DNA of 64,000 bases from contig NZ_QDIE01000002.1 of assembly GCF_003957255.1 (NCBI RefSeq), positions 1-64,000 on the forward strand. The letters run 5' to 3'. Positions within the stretch are counted from its first letter, which is position 1, and every line of letters begins with the position of its first letter. The notes beneath the pieces were generated by a model. The model made no database searches, was not told the origin of the DNA, and saw only the letters and a list, made by a program, of their open reading frames with translations. The position numbers were made by a program, and so were the translations under genes. This document shows positions 8,653 through 18,066 of this stretch, in pieces. The DNA comes from Actinotignum sanguinis. Its GTDB lineage: Bacteria; Actinomycetota; Actinomycetes; Actinomycetales; Actinomycetaceae.

Positions 8653-8745
8653 TCAACGGTGGGTGGTATCCGAGCTTGCCTCGGGCCCGGGCTGGGCGGT
8701 GCGGGTGGTGTCAGTCTGGTTACCCTTATGGGGTAGGTCAGTCAC
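8653..8745 (-). other. Short frame that may be the true N-terminus of the peptide transporter
   Basis: GTG at 8745, preceded by AAGGAG with a 6-bp spacer, opens a 30-codon hydrophilic frame (starting MTDLPHKGNQ) that ends in TGA at 8655-8653. A +1 shift at or before that stop joins it to the open frame of the transporter, giving an N-terminal cytosolic tail. The stop context is CGT-TGA-C. The alternatives are a real mutation, a sequencing indel, an independent leader peptide coupled to the transporter, or a programmed frameshift. Confidence 0.45.
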
Positions 8746-9053
8746 GTGGTACTCCTTCTCGAAAAACGGGACCGTCTGACCCCGCTATCGCGGCCGTTCC
8801 CTCCTTTCTCTAGGCGCGCGCGTGCGTCCGTCCGGGGCAGCGCGACGGGCGCACATCCCCGGCTTTTCCAAGCACAGCAGGGGCACTTTTCAGCCCTGCC
8901 ATCCGTTTTCCAGGGTAACAAGGGCCTGCGACATAACCGAAAATTGAGTACTTTTTTACCGTTTTCACCTCACCGCGCACCCGCCGCAAGCCCTGAGCCC
9001 GTAGGAAAAACTCGAATAGACATGACATCGGTCACATTGATAGGCTGAGGGGC
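8746..9053. other. Intergenic region between divergent peptide transporter and aldo/keto reductase
   Basis: About 300 bp between divergent starts. It holds the ribosome site of the upstream transporter frame at the left end and a GAGGGG-type site before the reductase ATG at the right end. An AT-rich core near 8930-8965 and another near 9005-9045 probably contain the divergent promoters. I see no gene, RNA or clear operator here. Confidence 0.5.
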
Positions 9054-9893
9054 ATGACCGCATGCAATATTCCCACCGTTCCCCTTGCCGATGGCGGGCA
9101 GATTCCCCTCGTTGGGATCGGCTCCCTGCTAGCCAAGGGAAACGAACTTGCCACCACCCTGGGCCGCATCATCGCCGATGGCTACCGCCTCATCGATACC
9201 GCCCAGCAGTACGCCAATGAAACAGCCGTGGGGGAAGCGGTGAAACGCTCCGGGGTGGCGCGCGCGGAGGTCTTTATCACTTCGAAAGTGGCCGGCGCGG
9301 AACAGGGGAAACGCTATACCCGGCGCAGCATCGAAGATTCCTTGCGCCGCCTCGACACGGATTACCTCGATGCCCTCCTCATCCACTGGCCCAATCCTTC
9401 CCGCGGCCTGTACGTGGAAACCTGGGAAGAAATGCTTGCCGCCCAGGCCGAGGGCCTGGTGCGCCACGTGGGGGTCTCTAATTTCTTGCCGGAACATCTC
9501 ACGCGCCTGCATGAGGCTACCGGGGTGTGGCCGGTACTCAACCAGATCCAGCTCTCGGTTGCCCTCCCGCGCACCGATCTGCGCGCCTTCCATAAGCGCC
9601 ACGGCATTGTCACCCAAGCGTGGCGCCCGCTGGGCGGCCCGGAGAAGCTGCTGGATCAGATTGTGGTGGGGCGCCTGGCTGCCAAGCACGGGGTAAGTGC
9701 GGGCCAGATTGTGCTGCGCTGGTGTGTCCAGCAGGGCATTGTGGTGATTCCGTCGTCGTCCCGCCGCGAGCGCTGGCGGGCGAATGCTGATCTCTTCAGC
9801 TTCACCCTGGATGAATCGGATATGCGGGATTTAGCCGCATTGGATACCGGTGACCTGCACGTTTGGGATGCGCGTACGCATGAAGAGTGGTAG
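9054..9893 (+). CDS. Aldo/keto reductase (2,5-diketo-gluconate reductase-like)
   Basis: A 279-residue NADPH-dependent carbonyl reductase with a TIM-barrel fold. The catalytic tetrad is visible as Asp48 and Tyr53 (DTAQQY), Lys78 (TSKVAG) and His111 (LIHWP). The family signature VGVSNF and the coenzyme-binding C-terminal segment IPSSSRRERWRAN are present. Length is normal for AKR5-type bacterial enzymes. The ATG at 9054 is preceded by GAGGGG. It is monocistronic and convergent with a tRNA. The natural substrate cannot be told from the sequence. Confidence 0.9.
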   Translation: MTACNIPTVPLADGGQIPLVGIGSLLAKGNELATTLGRIIADGYRLIDTAQQYANETAVGEAVKRSGVARAEVFITSKVAGAEQGKRYTRRSIEDSLRRLDTDYLDALLIHWPNPSRGLYVETWEEMLAAQAEGLVRHVGVSNFLPEHLTRLHEATGVWPVLNQIQLSVALPRTDLRAFHKRHGIVTQAWRPLGGPEKLLDQIVVGRLAAKHGVSAGQIVLRWCVQQGIVVIPSSSRRERWRANADLFSFTLDESDMRDLAALDTGDLHVWDARTHEEW

Positions 9894-9934
9894 CGCCACC
9901 GGCACGCAATGAAGTGCATAGGCGGTATAAAGAG

Positions 9935-10008
9935 TGGGCCCGACCGGATTCGAACCGATGACACCCTGGGTGTAAACCAGGTGCTCTGACCAACTGAGCT
10001 ACGGGCCC
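9935..10008 (-). tRNA. tRNA-Val (anticodon UAC)
   Basis: On the minus strand a full cloverleaf is readable: acceptor stem GGGCCCG/CGGGCCC with discriminator A, D-arm TAGCTCAGTTGG, anticodon stem CCTGG/CCAGG with loop TTTACAC (anticodon TAC), and T-arm GGTTCGAATCC. The CCA end is not encoded. Confidence 0.95.
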
Positions 10009-10105
10009 GCGCGCTGCGCACTCGGATGATCCTACCCGATGCGCGGCCCGCGCGCACCTTCTCACCAAAATACCGACCGCCCAGTCCTTGGGCGAGGTGA
10101 GGAGA

Positions 10106-10504
10106 CTAGTAGCGCAGGCCCTTATTGGTCAGGCGCACGCCCGTCCAGGATTCACCGAGGGCCACGGATGTGGTTGGTTGCATCCCCGCGGTATCGGCAG
10201 CCTCTTCAATATCGTTATGCGGTACCGCATTCGACACCCGCCCGGTGGGCACGAAGAGCCAGCAGATAGCATTTTCGTCGTCGAAATTAGCCTTGATATC
10301 CAGGAGCAAATCGGCGAGGTCATCGACGTTGCCATCGTCTGCACGCCACCAGGCGATGGCGCCGTCCACGATATCGCGCGAATCTTCGTCCAGCAGCTCG
10401 CTTCCGATAGTTTCTTCGATCTGCGCGCGGACCTGGGTGGCTACGTCGTCGTCGTAGCCAAATTCTTGGATGATGTTCCCTTTCTGGAAACCAAACGAAC
10501 TCAT
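10106..10504 (-). CDS. DUF3052 family protein
   Basis: A 132-residue acidic cytosolic protein matching the actinobacterial DUF3052 family: N-terminal FGFQKGNIIQEFGYDDDV, central DIVDGAIAWWRADDG and C-terminal SWTGVRLTNKG. The family is often found divergent from aceE, as here (310 bp between starts). Function is unknown. The ribosome site is weak. Confidence 0.88.
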   Translation of the reverse strand: MSSFGFQKGNIIQEFGYDDDVATQVRAQIEETIGSELLDEDSRDIVDGAIAWWRADDGNVDDLADLLLDIKANFDDENAICWLFVPTGRVSNAVPHNDIEEAADTAGMQPTTSVALGESWTGVRLTNKGLRY

Positions 10505-10814
10505 GGCTTAAGCTCATCTGATCGCCGCCGTTTTTTCAAGTTAATCTCAGCCGCGTGCCTCGTGATTTTGGTGATCATTCCGGTACGACGACGCGCGCCG
10601 CCCGGTATCCGGGCGCCGCGAAACCCACTCGCCGCGCGCCCCGTCCATCGCTCAGCTTAATTCCCCTCATGCCTGTGCGATGGCTCTCAACAACGCGGTA
10701 CTATAAGAGTGCATGTGTAAGAGGTACCACAGCCGCTCTGGGACTAAAGCCGCGAACGGGTAGCCTTGACACGTCCCTAAGAAACATGACCACTCAAGCA
10801 ATGGAGGAGATTCC
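10505..10814. other. Divergent regulatory region between DUF3052 gene and aceE
   Basis: 310 bp with no gene. Near 10690-10735 there are two similar 8-mers, TATAAGAG and TGTAAGAG, and a flanking GGTAC/GTACC pair, followed by a TTGACA at 10766-10771. These are candidates for the aceE promoter or for binding of a regulator of central metabolism. The aceE ribosome site GGAGGA sits at the right end. Specific sites are inferred only. Confidence 0.35.
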
Positions 10815-13577
10815 GTGGCTTCACAAGATTCTGATGCTCGCATGGTATCCGGCCAGCTCAGCCAGATCCCGGATGTTGATCCGGAAGAAACCCGCGAATG
10901 GCTAGCGTCCGTGGATGATCTGATTGAAACAAATGGTGCGGATCGGGCGCGGTTTATCCTCGCCAGCGTGGATGAACACGCGCGCGCCAAGGGAGTTTCG
11001 GTCTCCCCTGATCTCGTCACGCCCTATATCAATACGATTCCGGCTGAAGAAGAACCTCCCTACCCGGGCACCGCGGAAGAAGAGGAACTCGAACATCAGT
11101 TCCGCAGCTGGACCCGGTGGAACGCGGCCGTGATGGTAACGCGCGCCCAGCGTCCCGGCGTGGGGGTTGGTGGGCATATTTCTTCCTACGCCGCCCAGGC
11201 CACCCTCTATGAAGTGGGCTTCAACCACTTCTTCCGCGGTCCGGATGCTCCCGGCGGCGGGGATCAAATCTTCTTCCAGGGCCACTCCTCCCCCGGTAAT
11301 TACGCCCGCGCCTATCTGGAAGGGCGCCTGACGGAAGCTGACCTGGATTCTTTCCGCCAGGAAGCCTCCCGCATTTCCGGCGGGCGCGGTCTGCCTTCCT
11401 ACCCGCATCCCCACCAGATGCCGGACTTCTGGCAGTTCCCCACCGTGTCCCTGGGTATCGGTGCTACGAATTCCATCTACCAGGCATGGTTCAATCGCTA
11501 TCTGAACGAACGCGGCATTAAGGACACCTCTGATTCGCACGTCTGGGCTTTCCTGGGCGATGGCGAAATGGACGAACCCGAATCGCGCGGGATGCTCCAG
11601 CTGGCCGCCTCCCAGAAGCTCGATAATCTCACCTGGGTGGTCAATTGCAACCTCCAGCGCCTGGACGGGCCGGTGCGCGGCAACGGCAATATCGTTCAGG
11701 AACTCGAGTCCTTCTTTAAGGGCGCGGGCTGGAATGTCATTAAGGTGCTGTGGGGCTCGGGCTGGGATAAGCTCCTCGCCCAGGATAAAGACCACGCCCT
11801 CGTGGATCTCATGACGTCCACCCCGGATGGGGACTACCAGGGCTTCAAGGCAAACGATGGTTCTTATGTGCGCAATAACTTCTTCGGGCGTGACCCGCGC
11901 ACAAAGGCCATGGTGGAAGATTGGTCCGATGATGAGATTTGGGCGCTGCGCCGCGGTGGCCATGATCATCACAAGATTTACGCTGCCTACCGGGCTGCCC
12001 TCGCCCATAAGGGCCAGCCCACCGTGATTCTGGCGCAAACGGTCAAGGGTTATGACCTCGGCTCCAATTTCGCCGGGCGCAATGCCACCCACCAGATGAA
12101 GAAGCTCAACAGCAACGATCTCAAGCTGCTGCGCGATACCCTGCGCATCCCCATTGATGATTCCCAGCTGGAAGATCCCTATAACGCGCCCTACTACAAG
12201 CCGGCTGAAGATCACCCGGCGATGAAGCATATGCGTGAACGGCGCGAAGCTCTGGGTGGCTACCTGCCCCAGCGCCGCACCCACCAGGGTGGGATCGCCC
12301 TGCCGGCCGATAAGCCTTTCCAGTCCATGAAGAAGGGCTCGGGCAAGCAGAAGGTGGCCACCACTATGGCCCTGGTGCGCCTGCTCAAGGACATTATGCG
12401 CGATAAGGAATTCGGCTTCCGCATGGTACCTATCGTCCCGGACGAAGCGCGTACCTTCGGCATGGATTCCATGTTCCCCTCGGCCAAGATCTTCAATACC
12501 CAGGGCCAGCAGTACACCGCGGTGGATCACGATATGCTGCTTTCCTACAAGGAATCCACCCAGGGCCAGCTGCTCCACACCGGTATTACCGAAGCCGGTT
12601 CCCTCTCCGCTTTCGCGGCGGCCGGAACCTCGTATGCCACCCATAACACCCCGATGGTGCCTTTCTACATCTTCTACTCGATGTTTGGATTCCAGCGCAC
12701 CGGGGATCAGTTCTGGGCGGCCTACGACCAGCTGGCACGCGGTTTCATTATTGGTGGCACCGCCGGGCGCACCACCCTCACGGGTGAAGGCTCTCAGCAT
12801 ATGGACGGGCACTCCCCCGTGCTCGCCTCCACCAACCCGGGCATGGTTATTTACGATGCGGCCTACGCTTACGAACTCGGCCATATTTTCAAGGATGGCC
12901 TTACGCGCATGTACGGGGATGGCTCGGACGGGCGTGAGCAGAACGTCATGTACTACCTCACGGTCTACAACGAACCCATCCACCAGCCGGCCGAACCGGA
13001 GAATGTGGATGTGGATGGCATTATCCGCGGTATCTACAAGCTCGATGAAGCCGATGGTCAGGGCGGCCCGCGCGTCAACCTGCTTTCCTCGGGCGTGGGG
13101 GTGCGCTGGGCTCGCGAAGCCAAACGTATGCTGCGCGATGACTGGGGCGTGGATGCCACCGTCTACTCCGTGACTTCCTGGTATGAGCTGCGCAAGGATG
13201 GCTTGGCCACCAATGAATACAACTACCTCCACCCGGAGGAAGAACCGCGCAAGGCCTATGTGACCGCGAAGCTGGAAGGCGAAGAAGGCCCCTTCATCGC
13301 CACCTCCGATTTCGAGCACCAGGTTCAAGATTCCATCCGCGAATGGATCCCGGGTGATTATGAGACGCTCGGCGCCAACGGGATTGGTATTTCCGATACC
13401 CGCCCGGCCGCTCGGCGTTACTTCAAGATCGATGATGCCACGATGGTGGTGCGGGCCCTGTACGCGCTGGCCAAGGCCGGCAAGATCGACCGCTCGGTTG
13501 TCCGCCAGGCAATCGAGAAGTACGATCTGCATAACCCGGCCGCAGCCGAACCGGTGCCCGATAACGATCCGGAGTAA
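10815..13577 (+). CDS. aceE: Pyruvate dehydrogenase E1 component, homodimeric type
   Basis: A 920-residue thiamine-diphosphate enzyme that decarboxylates pyruvate and passes the acetyl group to lipoylated E2. The thiamine-diphosphate/Mg motif [12 protein letters not shown] is at about residue 250, and conserved E1 segments are present ([42 protein letters not shown]). The length fits the 880-930 residue homodimeric E1 of actinobacteria and proteobacteria. The start is a GTG preceded by GGAGGA. No E2/E3 genes are adjacent, as is common in actinobacteria where aceE stands alone. The stop codon lies in a perfect 10-bp duplication (CCGGAGTAAA twice, 13569-13588). Confidence 0.96.
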   Translation: MASQDSDARMVSGQLSQIPDVDPEETREWLASVDDLIETNGADRARFILASVDEHARAKGVSVSPDLVTPYINTIPAEEEPPYPGTAEEEELEHQFRSWTRWNAAVMVTRAQRPGVGVGGHISSYAAQATLYEVGFNHFFRGPDAPGGGDQIFFQGHSSPGNYARAYLEGRLTEADLDSFRQEASRISGGRGLPSYPHPHQMPDFWQFPTVSLGIGATNSIYQAWFNRYLNERGIKDTSDSHVWAFLGDGEMDEPESRGMLQLAASQKLDNLTWVVNCNLQRLDGPVRGNGNIVQELESFFKGAGWNVIKVLWGSGWDKLLAQDKDHALVDLMTSTPDGDYQGFKANDGSYVRNNFFGRDPRTKAMVEDWSDDEIWALRRGGHDHHKIYAAYRAALAHKGQPTVILAQTVKGYDLGSNFAGRNATHQMKKLNSNDLKLLRDTLRIPIDDSQLEDPYNAPYYKPAEDHPAMKHMRERREALGGYLPQRRTHQGGIALPADKPFQSMKKGSGKQKVATTMALVRLLKDIMRDKEFGFRMVPIVPDEARTFGMDSMFPSAKIFNTQGQQYTAVDHDMLLSYKESTQGQLLHTGITEAGSLSAFAAAGTSYATHNTPMVPFYIFYSMFGFQRTGDQFWAAYDQLARGFIIGGTAGRTTLTGEGSQHMDGHSPVLASTNPGMVIYDAAYAYELGHIFKDGLTRMYGDGSDGREQNVMYYLTVYNEPIHQPAEPENVDVDGIIRGIYKLDEADGQGGPRVNLLSSGVGVRWAREAKRMLRDDWGVDATVYSVTSWYELRKDGLATNEYNYLHPEEEPRKAYVTAKLEGEEGPFIATSDFEHQVQDSIREWIPGDYETLGANGIGISDTRPAARRYFKIDDATMVVRALYALAKAGKIDRSVVRQAIEKYDLHNPAAAEPVPDNDPE

Positions 13578-13598
13578 ACCGGAGTAAAGCTACCCGGG

Positions 13599-13683
13599 CG
13601 GGCCTGCATCGCTGGCATAGCCAATATCCCCGGCGCGCCAAGCTACGGCGCTCGGGCGCTGCACTGGCAGCGGTGCAGGCCCG
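13599..13683. other. Long inverted repeat downstream of aceE
   Basis: CGGGCCTGCATCGCTGGCA (13599-13617) pairs with TGGCAGCGGTGCAGGCCCG (13665-13683), 19 bp with one G-T pair and one mismatch, and a 47-nt loop containing a GGCGCGCC palindrome. It lacks a T-tract. It may act as an RNA 3' stabiliser or Rho-assisted terminator for aceE, or be a relic of a mobile element. Confidence 0.55.
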
Positions 13684-13821
13684 GCGTCGTCGTAACTAAT
13701 TGAATAGTGTTTGAGCATCTGTGCTCTCACACGTAGCATAGTGTGGCGGTCCCTTCTCACGCGGCGAGCTATTTTCGCACAGCGAGCTTTCGGGCCGCCA
13801 CACCTATATGGAGGCGAGTGA

Positions 13822-15675
13822 TTGACCGTTTATCGACTGGCGTGGAGGCATCTACGCGACCGCAAATTCCAGCTCTTCGCGATTGCTGTGTTGCAGATCG
13901 CGCAGGTGCTCCTCGGGCTCACCCTCCCCGCGCTGGGCGCGAACGTTATCGATTACGGCATCCTGGAAGGCAATAGCTCCTATATCTGGTCGCGCGGGCT
14001 ACTCATGCTCCTCTTTACCCTCGCGCAGGTGCTCTGCGCTATCGGGGCGATCTATTACGGGGCGCTGGTGTCCACCCATCTGGGCCGGGAGCTGCGCCGC
14101 GAAACTTTCGCGCACGTGCAGCGCTTCTCCCCCGCGGACCAGCAGCGCTTCGGGGCCTCCACCCTCGTGACTCGTACCACGAACGACGTCAACCAAATCC
14201 AAATGGTCACCCTCATGTCCCTCACTATTATGGTGACGGCCCCGATTATGGGAGTGGGCGGGGTGCTCATGGCCATCGGGCAGGATGTGGTACTTTCTCT
14301 CACCCTTCTTGTGATTATTCCGGTGCTCACCGCAATTATTCTGATATGTACCGCTATGCTCGCCAAACGCTACGAAACCCTGCAGCGGCGTGTGGATGCG
14401 ATTAACGATGCGCTGCGCTCGCAGCTGTCCGGGGTCCGGGTGATTCGGGCTTTCCGCCGCGAAGATGCGATGGCGGGGGAATTCGAGGGCCACAATCGTA
14501 ATTTCCGTTCGATTATGCTCCAGATCGGCACGATTTGGTCCGCGCTGCTGCCGGCTATGAGCGCGGTCATCGGGCTGGCCTCCGCGCTTATCGTCTGGAT
14601 TGGCGGGCATCGAATTGTCGGAGGTTCCATGCCGGTGGGGGCGCTGGCGGCTTTTATCACCTACCTCATGATGATTCTGGGCGCGGTCATGATGCTCGGC
14701 ATGATTATTATGGTGGTTCCGCGCGGTAATGTGTCCGCCGAGCGCGTGATCGAGGTCAATAGCACCGTCCCCTCCATTGCGGACGCGCCGGATGCGCAGG
14801 AGATGCCGCCCGGGCCGCTCACTTTCAGCTTGCGCGATATTTCCCTCACCTACGCGGATGCGGATGAACCGGCCTTGCGCGGAATTTCTATAACGTTCAG
14901 ACCTGGAACGACGACGGCGATTATCGGCGCCTCGGGCTCGGGCAAATCATCGCTGGTCAAAATACTGCCCCGCCTCGTGGATGTGAGCACGGGGCGCTAC
15001 ACCGTGGAAGCTAGCACCGGGGCCGGCGACGTAGATGTGCGTGATATCCGACTCGCTGATTTCCGCCGCCGAGTAGCCATTGTGCCCCAGCGCGCTTTCC
15101 TGTTCAGCGGAACCGTGGTCAGCAATGTGGCTGGATCCACCCGCGATATTGACCAGGAGCGAGTGATCGATGCACTGCGCTGCGCCCAGGCCTGGGATTT
15201 TGTGCAAGCCGGGGGCGGGCTGGAGATGCCGGTAGAAACCGGGGGAACCAATCTTTCCGGCGGGCAGCGCCAGCGCCTGACCATCGCGCGGGCTCTTTAC
15301 CGCGCCCTCCCCGATAGCTCCGGGCGGGCCGGAGCGGACCTGGTGGTTTTTGATGATTCTTTCTCCGCCCTCGACTACGCCACCGATGCGCGGGTGCGGG
15401 CGAACCTCAAGGAGCGGATCCGAGATGCGGCGGTGGTCATTATCGCCCAACGTATTTCGACGACCCGCAGCGCCGATTGCGTCGTCGTTCTGGATTGCGG
15501 CGAGGTGGTGGGGTGTGGAACGCACGCCGAACTTATGGAAACAAATGAGATGTACCGCTCCATCGTGCGCTCCCAGGAGCGCGATCCGGAAGGCGGCGCG
15601 GTACGCGATACAGAAGCGGACGGCGCGGAAACGAACGGCACCGCGACCGCAACGAATGAGGAGGCGCGAGCATGA
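13822..15675 (+). CDS. ABC exporter half-transporter, subunit 1 (degenerate ATPase site)
   Basis: A 617-residue half-transporter with six membrane helices (residues about 15-300) and a C-terminal ATPase domain. Walker A is GASGSGKSS and the signature LSGGQ is intact, but the residue after the Walker B aspartate is Asp not Glu (VVFDDSFSALD) and the H-loop histidine is replaced by Gln (IIAQRIST). These are the hallmarks of the non-catalytic partner in heterodimeric exporters. The start is TTG with a GGAGGCGAG site just upstream. The stop overlaps the next start by 4 bp, so the two subunits are translationally coupled. The substrate is probably a drug or lipid, but this is not determinable. Confidence 0.9.
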   Translation: MTVYRLAWRHLRDRKFQLFAIAVLQIAQVLLGLTLPALGANVIDYGILEGNSSYIWSRGLLMLLFTLAQVLCAIGAIYYGALVSTHLGRELRRETFAHVQRFSPADQQRFGASTLVTRTTNDVNQIQMVTLMSLTIMVTAPIMGVGGVLMAIGQDVVLSLTLLVIIPVLTAIILICTAMLAKRYETLQRRVDAINDALRSQLSGVRVIRAFRREDAMAGEFEGHNRNFRSIMLQIGTIWSALLPAMSAVIGLASALIVWIGGHRIVGGSMPVGALAAFITYLMMILGAVMMLGMIIMVVPRGNVSAERVIEVNSTVPSIADAPDAQEMPPGPLTFSLRDISLTYADADEPALRGISITFRPGTTTAIIGASGSGKSSLVKILPRLVDVSTGRYTVEASTGAGDVDVRDIRLADFRRRVAIVPQRAFLFSGTVVSNVAGSTRDIDQERVIDALRCAQAWDFVQAGGGLEMPVETGGTNLSGGQRQRLTIARALYRALPDSSGRAGADLVVFDDSFSALDYATDARVRANLKERIRDAAVVIIAQRISTTRSADCVVVLDCGEVVGCGTHAELMETNEMYRSIVRSQERDPEGGAVRDTEADGAETNGTATATNEEARA

Positions 15676-17459
15676 GAGGTGCCGGAAATATTGACGAAGC
15701 CCGCGATATCCGCGGGGCGCTCCTCACCCTTATTCGCCACTACCTGCGCCATTATGTTGGGCGGATCCTGGCGGTGCTGCTGCTCTCGCTTATCGCGACC
15801 GCGGCTGTGGTGGCCGCGCCCTTCCTCCTCGGGCAGGGCACCAACGTGGTGGTCGACGGGATTCGCGCGGGCGGGGTGGATTTCTCGGAGCTGGCGCGGG
15901 TGCTGAGCCTGGCGGCCGGATGTTATATTCTCTCGGCGCTGCTGCGTTTCTGGTTCGGCTATATCATTCGCCTCATTATTCAGGATCTCGGCTATGAGAT
16001 GCGGCGGGATTGCCAGCAGAAAATTGATCGGATGCCGCTGTCCGTGCTGGATAAACAGCAGCGCGGGGACGTGCTCTCGCGGGTCACGAACGACGTCGAT
16101 AACGTGACGCAGTCCCTGCTGCAAACCCTGTCCGAAGTGCTCTCCGCGATATACCAGATCATCGGGATCGTGGCGGTCATGGTCTATTTGTCCTGGTCGG
16201 TAGCCCTTGCCTCGCTTGTGGTGATCCCGGTGGGGATTATCGGCATTCTGCTGCTCCTACGCCGCTCCCGCCCGTATTTCCGCGACCAGTGGCGGCTCAC
16301 GGGTGAGGTATCCGCCGTGGTGGAGGAGAGCTTCACCGGGCTGGATGTGGTGGCTGCCTACGGCCTGGAAGATGAATTCCAGCGCCAGTTTGATGCCGCG
16401 AATGGCGAGCTATACGATGCGTCCTTCCGTGCCCAGGCGATTGCGCAAATGTCCCAGCCGCTCATGATGCTGGTACAGAACGGTTCCTTCGCTATCGTCA
16501 CGCTCCTGGGGAGTATTCAGGCGATGGCCGGCACGATGACAATTGGCGGACTGCAGGCGATGATGCAATACACCCGCCAGCTTTCCCATCCGCTCCAGTC
16601 TCTAGCATCTACCGCGAATCTCATCCAATCCGCGGCGGCCTCCGCGGAGCGGATTTTCGATTACCTCGCCCAGGAAGAAATGGAGCCGGATGCCACTTCG
16701 AGCTATCGCGAGGTGGTGGCTCCCGAAGCGCGGCGTGGCACTATCGAGTTTTCGCATGTACGTTTTGCTTACGAACCGGATACTCCGGTGATCCGCGACC
16801 TCTCACTGCGGGTGGAGCCGGGGCATTCGGTGGCTATTGTGGGGCCCACCGACGCCGGGAAAACCACGCTCGTCAATTTGCTTATGCGTTTTTACGAGGT
16901 AGATGGCGGGGCGATTACCGTGGACGGTGCGCCCATCGATTCTTTTACCAAGGAATCTTTGCGGGAACATTTCGGGATGGTCCTGCAAGACACCTGGCTG
17001 TTTGACGGCACCGTCTGGGAAAATATTGCTTTCGGAAAGGAAAAGGCGACGCGCGACGACGCCATTGCCGCCGCGGCCGCCCTGGGTATCGATGATCTTC
17101 TCGAGACTCTCCCCCACGGTTTCGATACCCATATTGGCGATGAGGGCGAGAATGTATCCGCCGGGGAGAAGCAGCTCATCACCATTGCGCGAGCGTACCT
17201 AGCCAATCCCGATGTGCTGATTCTGGATGAGGCCACCAGTTCGGTGGATACCCGCACCGAGGCGCTTATCCAGGATGCCATGGAGCGGCTGCGCGAAGGG
17301 CGTACCTCTTTCATCATTGCCCACCGCCTCTCCACCGTCCGCAATGCCACCACGATCCTGGTCATGGAAGCCGGAGACGTGGTGGAAAGTGGTACCCACG
17401 AGGAATTGCTGGCAGCCGGCGGCTCCTATGCCCGCCTCTACGAAAGCCAGTGGGCCTAA
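15672..17459 (+). CDS. ABC exporter half-transporter, subunit 2 (catalytic ATPase site)
   Basis: A 595-residue partner of the preceding gene with the same layout of six helices plus ATPase domain. Walker B with catalytic glutamate (VLILDEATSSVD) and the H-loop (IIAHRLST) are canonical. The signature motif is altered to VSAGEKQ, and Walker A reads GPTDAGKTT with Asp where most homologues have Gly. Paired with subunit 1 this gives one competent ATP site (this Walker A/B plus LSGGQ of the partner) and one degenerate site, as in LmrCD or TM287/288-type exporters. Its stop overlaps the convergent next gene by 4 bp. Confidence 0.9.
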   Translation: MRGAGNIDEARDIRGALLTLIRHYLRHYVGRILAVLLLSLIATAAVVAAPFLLGQGTNVVVDGIRAGGVDFSELARVLSLAAGCYILSALLRFWFGYIIRLIIQDLGYEMRRDCQQKIDRMPLSVLDKQQRGDVLSRVTNDVDNVTQSLLQTLSEVLSAIYQIIGIVAVMVYLSWSVALASLVVIPVGIIGILLLLRRSRPYFRDQWRLTGEVSAVVEESFTGLDVVAAYGLEDEFQRQFDAANGELYDASFRAQAIAQMSQPLMMLVQNGSFAIVTLLGSIQAMAGTMTIGGLQAMMQYTRQLSHPLQSLASTANLIQSAAASAERIFDYLAQEEMEPDATSSYREVVAPEARRGTIEFSHVRFAYEPDTPVIRDLSLRVEPGHSVAIVGPTDAGKTTLVNLLMRFYEVDGGAITVDGAPIDSFTKESLREHFGMVLQDTWLFDGTVWENIAFGKEKATRDDAIAAAAALGIDDLLETLPHGFDTHIGDEGENVSAGEKQLITIARAYLANPDVLILDEATSSVDTRTEALIQDAMERLREGRTSFIIAHRLSTVRNATTILVMEAGDVVESGTHEELLAAGGSYARLYESQWA

Positions 17460-17893
17460 GCTGTGCGGCGCGTAAGGTAGCCGGACATGAGCCGTGCTAC
17501 CGCACTGGCACCCAGGCTGAGAACCCACAGGGCAGCCATAAGAATCAGAACGCTCGGGTGCCCGGCATTTTTAATAATGAGGAAGACCAAGAGAATAGCT
17601 CCCAGCGCAGCAGCACCCACCGGGATCGCCTGCATCGTCGGGCGCAGCCATGCGGGAGCGGAGCGCCGGGGTTGTTCCAGCAGCGTGAACCATTGGTAGA
17701 CCCCCAGGAGATAAACCTGGCCGAGCGCAACCCAGAGCATGCCAAAGCACGTACAGGTCCAAATAGCAAGGCTAAATTCCGGGGCCCCTTGTGCCATATC
17801 CATGGAGTGAATATAGAGAAGCGGATAGCCAAGGAAAGCACCCAGGATCGCCGCTCCCGCCGCAATCTTTCCAGAAATATAGGCATTCATCAT
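17456..17893 (-). CDS. Small integral membrane protein, unknown
   Basis: A 145-residue protein with four hydrophobic segments (about residues 8-30, 42-66, 86-106 and 112-135) and a short basic C-terminus. The start ATGATG is preceded by GGAAGGATC. It is convergent with, and overlaps by 4 bp, the ABC exporter gene. I do not recognise the family. The upstream 170 bp (17894-18066) is AT-rich with a TATATAA element near 17912-17918 that could be its promoter. Confidence 0.65.
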   Translation of the reverse strand: MMNAYISGKIAAGAAILGAFLGYPLLYIHSMDMAQGAPEFSLAIWTCTCFGMLWVALGQVYLLGVYQWFTLLEQPRRSAPAWLRPTMQAIPVGAAALGAILLVFLIIKNAGHPSVLILMAALWVLSLGASAVARLMSGYLTRRTA

Positions 17894-18066
17894 AAGATCC
17901 TTCCGTCGAGTTATATAATCAACCGCCGCGGTGACGACCTTATTTTTGAGTCTAACGATGCCTCGGGTGGATGTATACGGCCACGGGCCATACCAATAGC
18001 ATCTTAATCAAATTGTATCCCGGGGTAATGCTACTGTAACCCTTGTTAATATAACCGTGGCCGGTG

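Noticed and set aside
10902-13532. An 876-codon frame antisense to aceE
   Set aside because: AceE on the plus strand is unambiguous; the antisense frame is open because of GC-rich third positions and lacks any family pattern.
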